From positions 56,980 to 120,979 of the forward strand of contig JAQTZA010000011.1 of NCBI GenBank assembly GCA_028687995.1: 64,000 nt of DNA, read 5' to 3'. The translations under genes were made by a program, and so were the position numbers. The stretch is from Bacteroidales bacterium (GTDB taxonomy: Bacteria > Bacteroidota > Bacteroidia > Bacteroidales > UBA7332). Shown here piece after piece: positions 35,539-44,440 of this stretch. The notes beneath the pieces were generated by a model. That model worked only from the letters and a program-made list of their open reading frames with translations. It was not told the DNA's origin and did no database searches. Numbering within the stretch: position 1 is the stretch's first letter; each line of letters starts with the position of its first letter.

Positions 35539-37878
35539 ATGACAGACAGCCATAAAAGATTTCTGAAAATTTTCTGGATATCATTTGCCCTGGTTATGCT
35601 ACTTGTTACTTCCATATTTTTGCTCATTGCGTATGGCAAAATTGGCTACATGCCGCCTATTGAAGAACTCGAAAATCCAAAACATAAATTTGCATCTGAG
35701 GTAATTACTTCCGATCAAGAGGTGTTGGGGCGCTATTATGTCAGTCGCGAAAATCGTGTTTTTGTCACCTACAAAGAGTTGTCAACCAGTCTAGTAGAAG
35801 CACTCATTGCCACAGAAGATGCACGATTCCTTTCGCATTCGGGCGTTGATGCGTGGGCATTGATGCGCTCGTTAGTAAAAAGAGGAATCTTTATGCAAAA
35901 AAGTGCTGGTGGTGGTAGTACCATCACGCAACAGCTGGCTAAGCAACTCTATTCGCCCGAAGCAGGAAATTTCCTTGAACGTCTTTTCCAAAAGCCCATC
36001 GAATGGGTGATTGCTGTTCAACTCGAACGATTCTATACAAAAGAAGAGATCGTAAACATGTATTTCAATAAATTCGACTTTCTGAATAATGCAGTTGGAG
36101 TACAATCTGCGGCTCTTGTCTATTTCGGAACAACTCCTGCGAAATTGAAAATCGAAGAGGCAGCCACTTTAGTAGGTATGTGCAAAAATCCATCGTTGTT
36201 TAATCCGGTACGATTCAACGAACGCACCAAAGGTCGCCGCAATGTTGTTTTAGATCAAATGTACAAAGCAGACTACATCACCGACGAGCAAAGAGATTCT
36301 TTGAAAGCTTTGCCACTGACATTGCATTATAATAAAGCTGATCACAAAGAGGGACTTGCTCCCTATTTCAGAGAATATCTCCGTATGATGATGACAGCTT
36401 CGAAACCTAGTCGTGGCGACTATGGTGCTTGGCAAATGACAAAATACAGTGCAGACTCGTTGGCATGGGAAACCAATCCGCTGTATGGTTGGTGTAATAA
36501 AAATAAAAAACAGGACGGAACCAACTACAATCTCTATGTAGATGGTCTGAAAATTTATACTACTATCGATTCCCGCATGCAACGCTATGCTGAAGAGGCT
36601 GTAACGGAGCATATCGGTCATTTCTTACAACCCAAATTCTTTGCTGAAAAGAAGGGACGCTCTTATGCACCATTCTCAAGTAAAATCAGTGAAGGAGAAC
36701 GCGATACGATTCTAATTCGCTCCATGAAACAGACAGAGCGTTACCGTGCAATGAAAAAAGCCGGCGCAACAAGAAGCGAGATTCGTGCCGTTTTCAACAA
36801 GCGTATTCCGATGCAAGTGTTTTCGTGGAACGGTCCGATAGATACTCTATTGAGTCCGTGGGATTCGATTCGCTACTACAAACACTTTTTGCGGACCGGG
36901 TTCATGGCTATGGATCCACGTACCGGACATGTCAAAGCCTACGTGGGTGGCATCGACTTCAGACAATTTCAATACGACATGGTGGCGTTGGGTCGTCGAC
37001 AAGTAGGTTCTACGATCAAACCATATCTCTATACTTTAGCAATGGAAGAGGGATTCACTCCTTGCGACGAGATGATGCACGTTTCGCAACGCTTACTCAC
37101 CGAATCGGGTCAGGTCTGGATTCCACGTAATGCGAATCAAAAACGTGTTGGCGAAATGGTCACTTTAAAATGGGGTCTTGCGAATTCGGATAATTGGGTT
37201 ACCGCTTATCTAATGAGTAAATTGTCGCCTTACTCGTTCGTCAGATTATTACAATCTTTTGGCATTAAGTCGAAACTCGATCCCGTAGTTTCCCTTTGTT
37301 TAGGCCCTTGCGAAGTAACGGTTGAAGAGATGGTCTCTGCCTATACCGCTTTTGCCAATAAAGGAGTAAAATCAGAACCGCTTTATGTCACTCGCATCGA
37401 AGATAGTTATGGCAATGTATTAGCAAATTTCACACCTAAGATGAACGAGGTTTTCAGTGAAGAGACTGCATATAAAATGCTCCACATGCTCAAAGCTGTA
37501 GTGGATGGCGGTACTGCCGTCAGACTTCGTTATAGATACGGAATTACAGCTCCTATGGGAGGTAAAACAGGTACTACCAATCAAAATGCAGACGGTTGGT
37601 TTATGGGATTTACACCAAGTCTAGTGTCGGGCATGTGGGTAGGTGGCGAAGATCGAGCCATTCACTTCGATACAACCAACGACGGACAAGGTGCAAATAT
37701 GGCACTACCGATCTATGCTACATTTATCAAAAAAGTATATGCTGATAGGCGACTTGGATATTCTCAAAGCGAAAATTTCGCCCCATCACCGAAATTCTCA
37801 GATCCTTGCGCAGAGTCAACATTCAAGCAAAATTACGAAAGCAGCGATACTGAATCGGTAGATGCAGTATTTGAGTAA
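35539..37878 (+). CDS. Class A penicillin-binding protein (PBP1A type)
   Basis: 779 aa. A bifunctional peptidoglycan synthase anchored by one N-terminal helix (residues ~9-31). The family 51 glycosyltransferase domain has ALIATEDARFLSHSGVDAWAL (catalytic Glu near residue 94), GGGSTITQQLAKQL, and the YTKEEIVNMYFN segment. The transpeptidase domain has the three penicillin-binding motifs: the SxxK serine in VGSTIKPYLYTL (~490), SDN in LANSDNW (~550) and KTGT in GGKTGTTNQNADGWF (~675). No long C-terminal extension is present. It polymerises glycan strands and cross-links stem peptides. Confidence 0.95.
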   Translation: MTDSHKRFLKIFWISFALVMLLVTSIFLLIAYGKIGYMPPIEELENPKHKFASEVITSDQEVLGRYYVSRENRVFVTYKELSTSLVEALIATEDARFLSHSGVDAWALMRSLVKRGIFMQKSAGGGSTITQQLAKQLYSPEAGNFLERLFQKPIEWVIAVQLERFYTKEEIVNMYFNKFDFLNNAVGVQSAALVYFGTTPAKLKIEEAATLVGMCKNPSLFNPVRFNERTKGRRNVVLDQMYKADYITDEQRDSLKALPLTLHYNKADHKEGLAPYFREYLRMMMTASKPSRGDYGAWQMTKYSADSLAWETNPLYGWCNKNKKQDGTNYNLYVDGLKIYTTIDSRMQRYAEEAVTEHIGHFLQPKFFAEKKGRSYAPFSSKISEGERDTILIRSMKQTERYRAMKKAGATRSEIRAVFNKRIPMQVFSWNGPIDTLLSPWDSIRYYKHFLRTGFMAMDPRTGHVKAYVGGIDFRQFQYDMVALGRRQVGSTIKPYLYTLAMEEGFTPCDEMMHVSQRLLTESGQVWIPRNANQKRVGEMVTLKWGLANSDNWVTAYLMSKLSPYSFVRLLQSFGIKSKLDPVVSLCLGPCEVTVEEMVSAYTAFANKGVKSEPLYVTRIEDSYGNVLANFTPKMNEVFSEETAYKMLHMLKAVVDGGTAVRLRYRYGITAPMGGKTGTTNQNADGWFMGFTPSLVSGMWVGGEDRAIHFDTTNDGQGANMALPIYATFIKKVYADRRLGYSQSENFAPSPKFSDPCAESTFKQNYESSDTESVDAVFE

Positions 37879-37944
37879 AAATAGGAATTGAGGAATCGAA
37901 GAGCCTCTTAAAATATTACGTAAAACGGATAACAAACTAACAAA

Positions 37945-40407
37945 ATGAATATTTCATACAACTGGCTGAAAGAGTATTTAAACATCAATTTGTCGCCCGA
38001 AGAAGTTTCGGCGGCACTCACTTCTATCGGTCTCGAAACCGGAGGAATTGAGGAATTTCAGTCTATAAAGGGTGGTCTCGAAGGATTAGTAATTGGTCAC
38101 ATTTTGACCTGCGAAGAACATCCAAACTCCGACCATTTACACATCACTACCGTCGATTTAGGAACGGGTGAACCACAACAAATCGTGTGTGGTGCAGCCA
38201 ATGTAGCTGCCGGTCAAAAAGTAGTTGTCGCCACCATTGGCACAACGCTTTACGACGGTGACGAATCGTTCACCATCAAAAAATCGAAAATTCGTGGCGT
38301 TGAATCAAACGGAATGATTTGCGCCGAAGACGAAATCGGCATTGGCACCAGTCACGACGGCATCATCGTATTGCCGGCAGATGCTCCTATAGGAACTCCT
38401 GCTGCTGACTATTACAATGTGAAATCAGACTTCGTGCTCGAAGTGGATATTACACCGAACCGTGTGGATGCTGCTTCTCACTTTGGTGTAGCACGCGATT
38501 TGGCAGCCTATTTAGCTCAAAATGGAGTCGCAACTCCACTAGCAAAACCATCGGTAGAAGCTTTTGTAACGAAAGCAGACAGTTCAGCAGTTTCGGTAAA
38601 AGTAGAAAACTCCGAGGCTTGTCCGCGCTATTCGGGTGTGACCATCAAAAACGTAACCGTTAAAGAGAGCCCGGAATGGATGCAAAATCGCTTGAAAGCG
38701 ATTGGTCTGCGTCCGATCAACAACATTGTCGATATTACCAATTACGTGTTGCACGAATTCGGTCATCCGCTTCATTGCTTCGATTTGAAAGAGATTGCAG
38801 GCAATCAGGTGATTGTGAAAACCGTAGCACACGAATCAACATTCATCACGCTTGACGAAGCCGAACGCAAATTAGCGGAAACCGATTTGATGATTTGCAA
38901 CGCCAACGAAGGCATGTGCATCGCCGGAGTGTTTGGTGGATTGAAATCGGGCGTTACCGAATCGACCACCGATGTATTCTTGGAGAGTGCCTATTTCAGC
39001 CCAATGTGGGTGCGCAAAACTGCTCGCCGTCACGGGTTGAACACCGACTCTTCGTTTCGTTTCGAGCGTGGCGCCGACCCCAACAATACGCTTTACGTGT
39101 TGAAAAGAGCAGCTCTGTTGATTCAAGAACTGGCTGGCGGCGACATCGTTGGCGAAGTAGTGGACATCTACCCCACTCCTATCGAAAAAGCAACAGTTGA
39201 ATTGACTTTCGCCAAAATCAATAGCTTGATTGGTAAAGCAATTCCTACTGAAACGGTGAAAAATATTCTGAAAACGCTTGAAATTGAAATTTTGAGTGAA
39301 ACTGAAATTGGACTAACCGTTTCCATTCCAACCTACCGTGTCGATGTACTGCGCGATGTGGATGTGATCGAAGATATTCTTCGCATTTATGGCTACAATA
39401 ACGTGGAGATCTACGAACAAGTAAGTGCGACTTTATCGTACAAAACAGATACCGACAGAAGCCACAAAATGCAAAACCTCGTTGCCGAGCAATTGGTGGG
39501 GTCTGGTTTCCACGAAATATTGAACAATTCGCTCACTAAATCGGCCTACTACAACGACCTGGTGACCTATCCAGTTGGCAATTGTGTGAAAATGCTCAAT
39601 CCATTGAGTCAAGATTTGAACGTGATGCGCCAAACGCTGTTATTTGGTGGGTTGGAAAGCGTAGCCTACAACCGAAACCGCAGAAACAGCGACCTCGCTT
39701 TCTTCGAATTTGGGAATTGCTACCGATTCAACGAAGAGAAAAAGAGCGAAGAGCAGATTCTTGCAGCCTACAGCGAAAGCCAGCACATCGGCTTGTGGTT
39801 GTGTGGAAACAAAGTGAGCAACTCGTGGGCACACGCCAACGAAGAGACCACTGTTTATCAGTTGAAAGCCTACGTTGAGAACATCTTCACCCGACTCGGC
39901 GTGCAAACAGGTCGGTTGGCAGAAACTCAGGAGAGCGACGACATCTTTGCGACCGCATTGAACTACCACACCAAAGGCGGCAAACTGATTGCTTCTGCCG
40001 GAATCGTCAACCGTCGCATCCTCAAAGCGTTCGACATCGATACACCTGTGTTCTATGCCGACATCAACTGGACGCTGCTGATGAAAGAGGTACGCAACAG
40101 CAAAGTCACCTACAGCGAAATCTCGAAATTCCCTTCGGTGAAGCGCGATTTAGCGTTGTTGGTCGATAAAGCCATTTCGTTTGCCGAAATTCAAAAAATT
40201 GCTTTCGAAAGCGAACGCAAACTGCTGAAAAGCGTGGAACTGTTCGACGTGTACGAGGGCAAAAACCTCGAAGCAGGCAAAAAATCGTATGCAGTCAGCT
40301 TCATCATTCTCGACGAAACAAAAACATTGGCCGACAAACAGATCGAAGCCATTATGGCAAAAATACAATCGAACTTGGAACAAAAATTGGGAGCAAAATT
40401 GAGGTAG
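37945..40407 (+). CDS. pheT: Phenylalanine--tRNA ligase subunit beta
   Basis: 820 aa, full length for the bacterial beta subunit. Domain order: an N-terminal EMAP/tRNA-binding OB fold (GLVIGHILTCEEHPNSDHL, residues ~50-160), the B3/B4 editing domain (RYSGVTIKNV, INNIVDITNYVLHEFGHPLH), B5 (~405-480), the catalytic-like core (YRVDVLRDVDVIEDILRIYG) and the C-terminal ferredoxin-fold anticodon-binding domain (FPSVKRDLALLVD, residues ~725-820). It works as an alpha2-beta2 enzyme with PheS, whose gene is not nearby. Codon use is noticeably more GC-rich than in neighbouring genes, as in yebC. The stop is two bases before a perfect inverted repeat. Confidence 0.96.
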   Translation: MNISYNWLKEYLNINLSPEEVSAALTSIGLETGGIEEFQSIKGGLEGLVIGHILTCEEHPNSDHLHITTVDLGTGEPQQIVCGAANVAAGQKVVVATIGTTLYDGDESFTIKKSKIRGVESNGMICAEDEIGIGTSHDGIIVLPADAPIGTPAADYYNVKSDFVLEVDITPNRVDAASHFGVARDLAAYLAQNGVATPLAKPSVEAFVTKADSSAVSVKVENSEACPRYSGVTIKNVTVKESPEWMQNRLKAIGLRPINNIVDITNYVLHEFGHPLHCFDLKEIAGNQVIVKTVAHESTFITLDEAERKLAETDLMICNANEGMCIAGVFGGLKSGVTESTTDVFLESAYFSPMWVRKTARRHGLNTDSSFRFERGADPNNTLYVLKRAALLIQELAGGDIVGEVVDIYPTPIEKATVELTFAKINSLIGKAIPTETVKNILKTLEIEILSETEIGLTVSIPTYRVDVLRDVDVIEDILRIYGYNNVEIYEQVSATLSYKTDTDRSHKMQNLVAEQLVGSGFHEILNNSLTKSAYYNDLVTYPVGNCVKMLNPLSQDLNVMRQTLLFGGLESVAYNRNRRNSDLAFFEFGNCYRFNEEKKSEEQILAAYSESQHIGLWLCGNKVSNSWAHANEETTVYQLKAYVENIFTRLGVQTGRLAETQESDDIFATALNYHTKGGKLIASAGIVNRRILKAFDIDTPVFYADINWTLLMKEVRNSKVTYSEISKFPSVKRDLALLVDKAISFAEIQKIAFESERKLLKSVELFDVYEGKNLEAGKKSYAVSFIILDETKTLADKQIEAIMAKIQSNLEQKLGAKLR

Positions 40408-40409
40408 GT

Positions 40410-40468
40410 GTAGAGACGCAATATTTTGCGGCTGAATATAGCAAAGACGCAAAATATTGCGTCTCTAC
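40410..40468. repeat. REP-like perfect 21-bp inverted repeat
   Basis: Arm GTAGAGACGCAATATTTTGC(G) at 40410-40430 is exactly complementary to 40448-40468, with a 17-nt spacer. It starts two bases after the pheT stop. No T tract follows, so it is not a typical terminator. The GTAGAGACGC core resembles dispersed palindromes in many bacterial genomes (from memory). Confidence 0.85.
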
Positions 40469-40505
40469 CAAAAAATACGATTATTAAATTAACATCATAA
40501 AAACA

Positions 40506-41243
40506 ATGGGAAGAGCATTTGAATACCGCAAAGCTAGAAAAATGAAACGTTGGGGCAACATGGCCCGCACATTTACCAAATTAGGAAAAGAGATCGCAAT
40601 CTGCGTAAAATCAGGAGGTCCCGATCCTGATGGCAATCCACGCCTCCGTGTGTTGATACAGAATGCAAAAGCGGCAAATATGCCGAAAGAGAACGTAGAG
40701 CGCGCCATCAAAAAAGCAAGTTCAAAAGACGAAGCCGACTACAAAGAGATGGTGTACGAAGGTTATGGCCCGAACGGAATCGCCATTTTGATAGAAACCG
40801 CCACCGACAACACCACCCGCACCGTGGCCAACGTGCGTAGCTTCTTGAATCACGCCGGTGGTTCGTTGGGAACATCGGGTAGCCTCGCATTCTTGTTCGA
40901 CCGCAAGAGTATTTTCAAAGTAGTACCAAAAGCAGGCGTTTCGCTCGAAGATTTGGAGCTTGAACTCATCGACTTTGGTGCTGACGAATTGGTAGAAGAA
41001 GAGAACGAAATCACCATCTACGGTGAATTTGAGTCGTTCAACGCCATTCAGAAATACCTCGAAGAGGCAGGCTTCGAAATCGTAAGTGCAGAATTTATCC
41101 GCATACCGAACGACCTCAAAGAGCTAAACAAAGAGCAACGTGCGCAAGTCTATAAACTGATCGACAAACTCGAAGATGACGAAGATGTGCAAAACGTCTA
41201 TCACAATATGAAAGAAGAGGAAGAGGACGGCGACGACGAATAG
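40506..41243 (+). CDS. YebC/PmpR family protein
   Basis: 245 aa. The N-terminus MGRAFEYRKARKMKRWGNM, then FTKLGKEIAICVKSGGPDPDGNPRLR and the NMPKENVERAIKKA helix are diagnostic of the YebC/TACO1 family. YEGYGPNGIAILIE and NHAGGSLGTSGSLAFLF lie in the second domain. The family was described as transcriptional regulators (PmpR) and, more recently, as translation factors that relieve ribosome stalling at certain motifs; which applies here is unknown. The tail is very acidic (EEEEDGDDE). It is expressed downstream of pheT beyond the inverted repeat, with GC-rich codon use. Confidence 0.93.
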   Translation: MGRAFEYRKARKMKRWGNMARTFTKLGKEIAICVKSGGPDPDGNPRLRVLIQNAKAANMPKENVERAIKKASSKDEADYKEMVYEGYGPNGIAILIETATDNTTRTVANVRSFLNHAGGSLGTSGSLAFLFDRKSIFKVVPKAGVSLEDLELELIDFGADELVEEENEITIYGEFESFNAIQKYLEEAGFEIVSAEFIRIPNDLKELNKEQRAQVYKLIDKLEDDEDVQNVYHNMKEEEEDGDDE

Positions 41244-41267
41244 TCGCATATCTGATTAAAACTATAC

Positions 41268-41305
41268 AACCGCCTTGGAATCTCGTATTCTGAGGCGGTT
41301 TTGGT
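41268..41305 (+). terminator. Terminator after yebC
   Basis: AACCGCCT (41268-41275) pairs with AGGCGGTT (41293-41300), with a smaller inner GAAT/ATTC stem, and is followed by TTGGTTT. Confidence 0.7.
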
Positions 41306-41473
41306 TTGTGACATTAAATATTTGAACGAATTTAGATTGGATTTCAAAATTTGTTTTAACTTTACGAGCGGAACAAATACAGTTTCCAAAATTGGGTATG
41401 TGCACCTGAGTGACACAGATTCCATTTGAGGTCTACATATACAGATGTAGGCAAAATTTCAAGACAGAAACCA

Positions 41474-42292
41474 ATGTATAAAATTTTAATTTTCGTACTA
41501 CTATTGTTATCTATTAATGGTTATGGACAATCCAAAAATAGATTACAACCTGATAGCGTTTACGCAAACCGAAAAGTCAAAAAAATAATAGCATTTTTAA
41601 ATTCACCAAAAGACCTTTCTGAAATAATTTATTTTAACCCGAACGGACAAATAATTCGTAAAGTTAAATATAGTGCATCGTACAACAGAAAGACAAGAAA
41701 ACGAAAAAAAATAGATTTGATAAGTTATTATAAATATGATTCCAAAAATAAATTAATTCAAATTGTTGATTCCACAATATATTTGAATAATTCATTTGAT
41801 ATTAACAACACATACTTTTACTACGATTCCATAGGTAGATTAAGTGTTTCCAAATATTTTCAACGTAAATTTGAAACGCCATTATATGTAACTAATTATA
41901 ATTATTTACCTTATAAAACTGTAACAATTAAACAAAATGACTCTATGATAATTTACCGAGATTTAGTTGAATATGAATATGATTTTTATGTATTTAAATC
42001 AATTGGGTACACAATTGAACCCAAACTTAAAGAAGGCAATTTTACTAACGGTGCGGATACATCAAGATATCAATATTCTGACTATAAATATTTACAGAGA
42101 TATGAACAAACAGAAACAATAAACAATAAGTACAACACGAAAGGTCAACTAATTAGCTCATACGTTTATCAGACATTTTTAATTGACAGGAAATTTGAAT
42201 GCAACTTGATTTACACTTACTATTCTAATGGTCTTCTAAAAAGTATACGTGGATACGTTCCTGAGTTCTTTAAATATGAATTTTATAAATAG
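41474..42292 (+). CDS. Secreted protein with YD/RHS-like strand repeats, unknown function
   Basis: 272 aa from the ATG at 41474, chosen because it gives a signal peptide ending SINGYGQ near residue 19; 16 further in-frame codons upstream are less likely. The mature part contains four or more strands of the form Y-x-Y-D-S-x-x-K/R-L (YYKYDSKNKLIQI, YFYYDSIGRLSVS, YNTKGQLISS and YTYYSNGLLKSI), resembling the YD repeats that build beta-spiral shells in RHS and wall-associated proteins. There is no toxin domain or anchor. It is clearly AT-richer than pheT/yebC before it, which fits an acquired gene. The RAYT gene follows after 84 bp. Confidence 0.6.
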   Translation: MYKILIFVLLLLSINGYGQSKNRLQPDSVYANRKVKKIIAFLNSPKDLSEIIYFNPNGQIIRKVKYSASYNRKTRKRKKIDLISYYKYDSKNKLIQIVDSTIYLNNSFDINNTYFYYDSIGRLSVSKYFQRKFETPLYVTNYNYLPYKTVTIKQNDSMIIYRDLVEYEYDFYVFKSIGYTIEPKLKEGNFTNGADTSRYQYSDYKYLQRYEQTETINNKYNTKGQLISSYVYQTFLIDRKFECNLIYTYYSNGLLKSIRGYVPEFFKYEFYK

Positions 42293-42376
42293 AAACTTTG
42301 CATAACAAACTCCAGAGCAACTCCCTCTACCAAGTCCCACTATAATTCTGAAATACATCACCGCAGGTCGATTCGA

Positions 42377-43018
42377 TTGAAAGGATATAATTATGCAGAA
42401 TCGGGACTCTATTTTATCACGCTGTGCTCTCAAGATAGAGAGCATCTGTTTGGAAAGATTGTAGCATCGAAAGGCGGCAGCGGTAGGATGATTCTCAACG
42501 AATTTGGGCAAATAGCGTGGGATGAATGGATGCAAAGCAGCTCAATCAGAGACAACGTCGAGTTGCACGAATTCGTAGTAATGCCCAACCACATTCACGG
42601 AATCGTGGAAATTACAGTAAATAGAGCTAAAGAAAACAGCGCAGGGAAATTTCAATCGCCTTCGCAAACAATTGGCTCCATCATTCGGGGATATAAAATA
42701 GCCACCATCAAAAAGATTAAAGATTTAATTGAAAAAGAGGGAGAAATCAAGAAGAAATTGAATAAGGGCGAATTAAGTACGGACGAATTGCAATTTCCTA
42801 CTGATAAAGATACGATAAAAATAGGATTAAGTACGGGCGAATTGCAATTCGCCCCAACGATCGCCCCAACGAAAATCCTCGAATTAAATTTCAAAATTTG
42901 GCAGCGAAACTATTACGAACACATCATACGCGACGAACAATCACATCAACGCATCTCGGCATACATCATCAACAATCCCGCCAAATGGGCGGAAGACAAA
43001 TTTTATCGACAAGAATAA
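42377..43018 (+). CDS. REP-associated tyrosine transposase (RAYT, Y1_Tnp family)
   Basis: 213 aa from a TTG at 42377. The Y1 transposase core is present: GLYFITLCSQDREHLFG, the HUH-type metal motif in VVMPNHIHGI (~75-84), QTIGSIIRGYK, and the terminal NYYEHIIRDEQSHQRISAYI then NNPAKW, which carries the catalytic tyrosine region. RAYTs excise or mobilise REP palindromes as single-copy domesticated relatives of IS200/IS605 transposases. The same frame is open upstream to 42293 and encodes HHRRSIRLKGYNY, normally internal to RAYTs, yet no ATG or GTG occurs there; the original start seems lost. An internal duplication (LSTDELQFP / LSTGELQFA) lies near residues 135-160. Confidence 0.82.
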   Translation: MKGYNYAESGLYFITLCSQDREHLFGKIVASKGGSGRMILNEFGQIAWDEWMQSSSIRDNVELHEFVVMPNHIHGIVEITVNRAKENSAGKFQSPSQTIGSIIRGYKIATIKKIKDLIEKEGEIKKKLNKGELSTDELQFPTDKDTIKIGLSTGELQFAPTIAPTKILELNFKIWQRNYYEHIIRDEQSHQRISAYIINNPAKWAEDKFYRQE

Positions 43019-43053
43019 CCCCCGTTGATGAGGTTCTGCGGACCGTGAGGGGT
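43018..43053. repeat. Nested hairpin at the RAYT 3' end
   Basis: ACCCC (43018-43022) pairs with GGGGT (43049-43053), and inside it GGTTC (43032-43036) pairs with GGACC (43040-43044) using one wobble. Starting in the stop codon of the RAYT gene, it could be a REP-like substrate or a weak terminator. Confidence 0.4.
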
Positions 43054-43139
43054 AAAATATTAATTAATAATCTGATTTGTTAAACAGAAAATCGATGCTT
43101 ATAAATCTAAAGGAAACCTTTATCCATTAGTTTTTTACC

Positions 43140-43147
43140 TACGTTTG
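43140..43147 (+). promoter_or_regulatory. -7 box for the AraC-family gene
   Basis: TACGTTTG, 50 nt before the ATG at 43198, matches TAnnTTTG. Confidence 0.5.
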
Positions 43148-43197
43148 AATGACACAAACTGCGCAATTTAGCACATACACAACTCACACAGACAAAG

Positions 43198-43962
43198 ATG
43201 AAATTTGAGAAGCATTATCCGACAGAAAAATTAAAGGACTACATAAAATATTATGTAGCATCGGAGAATGCCGTGGAAAGCGAATACAAAGTTTTGCCAG
43301 CTACAGGACTCGTTATGGGGTTTCAGTACAAGGGACAACTATCAACTATTAAAGACAAAACCTTAAATCAACTGGCGTCGGCAGGAATTACTGGCATGGC
43401 TGACAGCTACAAAATCTTCCAAAATTCGGCTGACATCGGTACCATTTTGGTATATTTTACAGAAATTGGCTTTACGCATTTCTCATCAAATCCGGCTAAT
43501 GAACTTTTTAATTTAAGCCTTTCACTTGATGACATTTTTGAAAAAAGCAGAGTAACCGAAGTAGAGGAGAAAATAACATTCGCAGATACTGACAAACAAA
43601 GAATAAAAATTGTTGAACATTTTTTATTGTCACAACTCAAAGACATTGAATCGGACAAACTAATTGTTGAAGCTGTTAAACTAATTTATCAGAGTAAGGG
43701 AACAATCAGAGTAAAGGAGCTGAACGAAAAGCTATTTATCAGCCAAAGCCCATTTGAGAAACGATTTAGGAAGATTGTGGGAACTACACCTAAAAAATTC
43801 GCCTCAATTATCCGCCTCAACACCGTTATCGACAACTTAAACGAAGCAAAATCACTTACTGAAATTTGTTATGAAAACAATTTCTTTGATCAAGCACACT
43901 TCATCAAAGACTTCAAACATTTCACAGGACAAACACCCGAACAGTACAAACGTTTCTTATAG
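43198..43962 (+). CDS. AraC-family transcriptional regulator
   Basis: 254 aa. The C-terminal ~100 residues hold the two helix-turn-helix motifs of AraC proteins: IRVKELNEKLFISQSPFEKRF and SLTEICYENNFFDQAHFIKDF, then the signature HFTGQTPEQYKRFL. The N-terminal ~140 residues (YYVASENAVESEYKVLPATG, GFQYKG) match the cupin-like sensing region common in Bacteroidota regulators (DUF6597 type). A small-molecule ligand is likely but unknown. The next gene, a DUF1398 protein on the same strand 88 bp away, is the best candidate target. Confidence 0.87.
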   Translation: MKFEKHYPTEKLKDYIKYYVASENAVESEYKVLPATGLVMGFQYKGQLSTIKDKTLNQLASAGITGMADSYKIFQNSADIGTILVYFTEIGFTHFSSNPANELFNLSLSLDDIFEKSRVTEVEEKITFADTDKQRIKIVEHFLLSQLKDIESDKLIVEAVKLIYQSKGTIRVKELNEKLFISQSPFEKRFRKIVGTTPKKFASIIRLNTVIDNLNEAKSLTEICYENNFFDQAHFIKDFKHFTGQTPEQYKRFL

Positions 43963-44050
43963 AAAAACGATTTTTTACAATGACAGAAATTTAAAATAGC
44001 GCAAATTTGCATTGTCATTCAAATCGTTTAACAATTAAAATTTAAAGAGA

Positions 44051-44440
44051 ATGTTTACTGTAGAACAAATCAGAGCTGCTCACAGCAAAGTAAAATCAGG
44101 TGCTGACTTTCCAGCTTACATCAAAGAAATAAAGTCGTTGGGTGTTACTCATTACGAAGCCTATGTTGCAGACGGGCATATCGACTATCACGGCATAAAC
44201 GACTACACAGCAAAAGTGCCTGCAAAGTACCACCCACTTGCAATTGCCGAGACTGCAAAAAGTGAAGAATTTAAAGCAGGATTAGTAGAACACCAAGAAG
44301 GCAAAACGGACTTCTTGACATTCATAAAAATGTGTGCAATATTTGGCATTGAAAAATGGACAATCAGCATGGACAAATTGACCTGCTCCTATTACGACCA
44401 GTCTGGCAATATTTTACTGGTAGAAGAGATTCCACAATAA
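44051..44440 (+). CDS. DUF1398 family protein
   Basis: 129 aa, full length for DUF1398. The pattern FPAYIKEIKSLGVTHYEAYVADG then YHG, YHPLAIAETAKSEEFKAGLVEHQEGKTDFLTF and GIEKWTISMDKLTCSYYD is the family core. Members are small cytoplasmic proteins, some historically called phage envelope protein, with no proven function. It follows an AraC regulator, and the pairing suggests that regulator controls it; this is inference. No signal peptide or membrane segment is visible. Confidence 0.85.
   Translation: MFTVEQIRAAHSKVKSGADFPAYIKEIKSLGVTHYEAYVADGHIDYHGINDYTAKVPAKYHPLAIAETAKSEEFKAGLVEHQEGKTDFLTFIKMCAIFGIEKWTISMDKLTCSYYDQSGNILLVEEIPQ

Noticed and set aside
40410..40468. A rho-independent terminator for pheT
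   Set aside because: No T tract follows either arm, and the 17-nt spacer is longer than usual for terminators.
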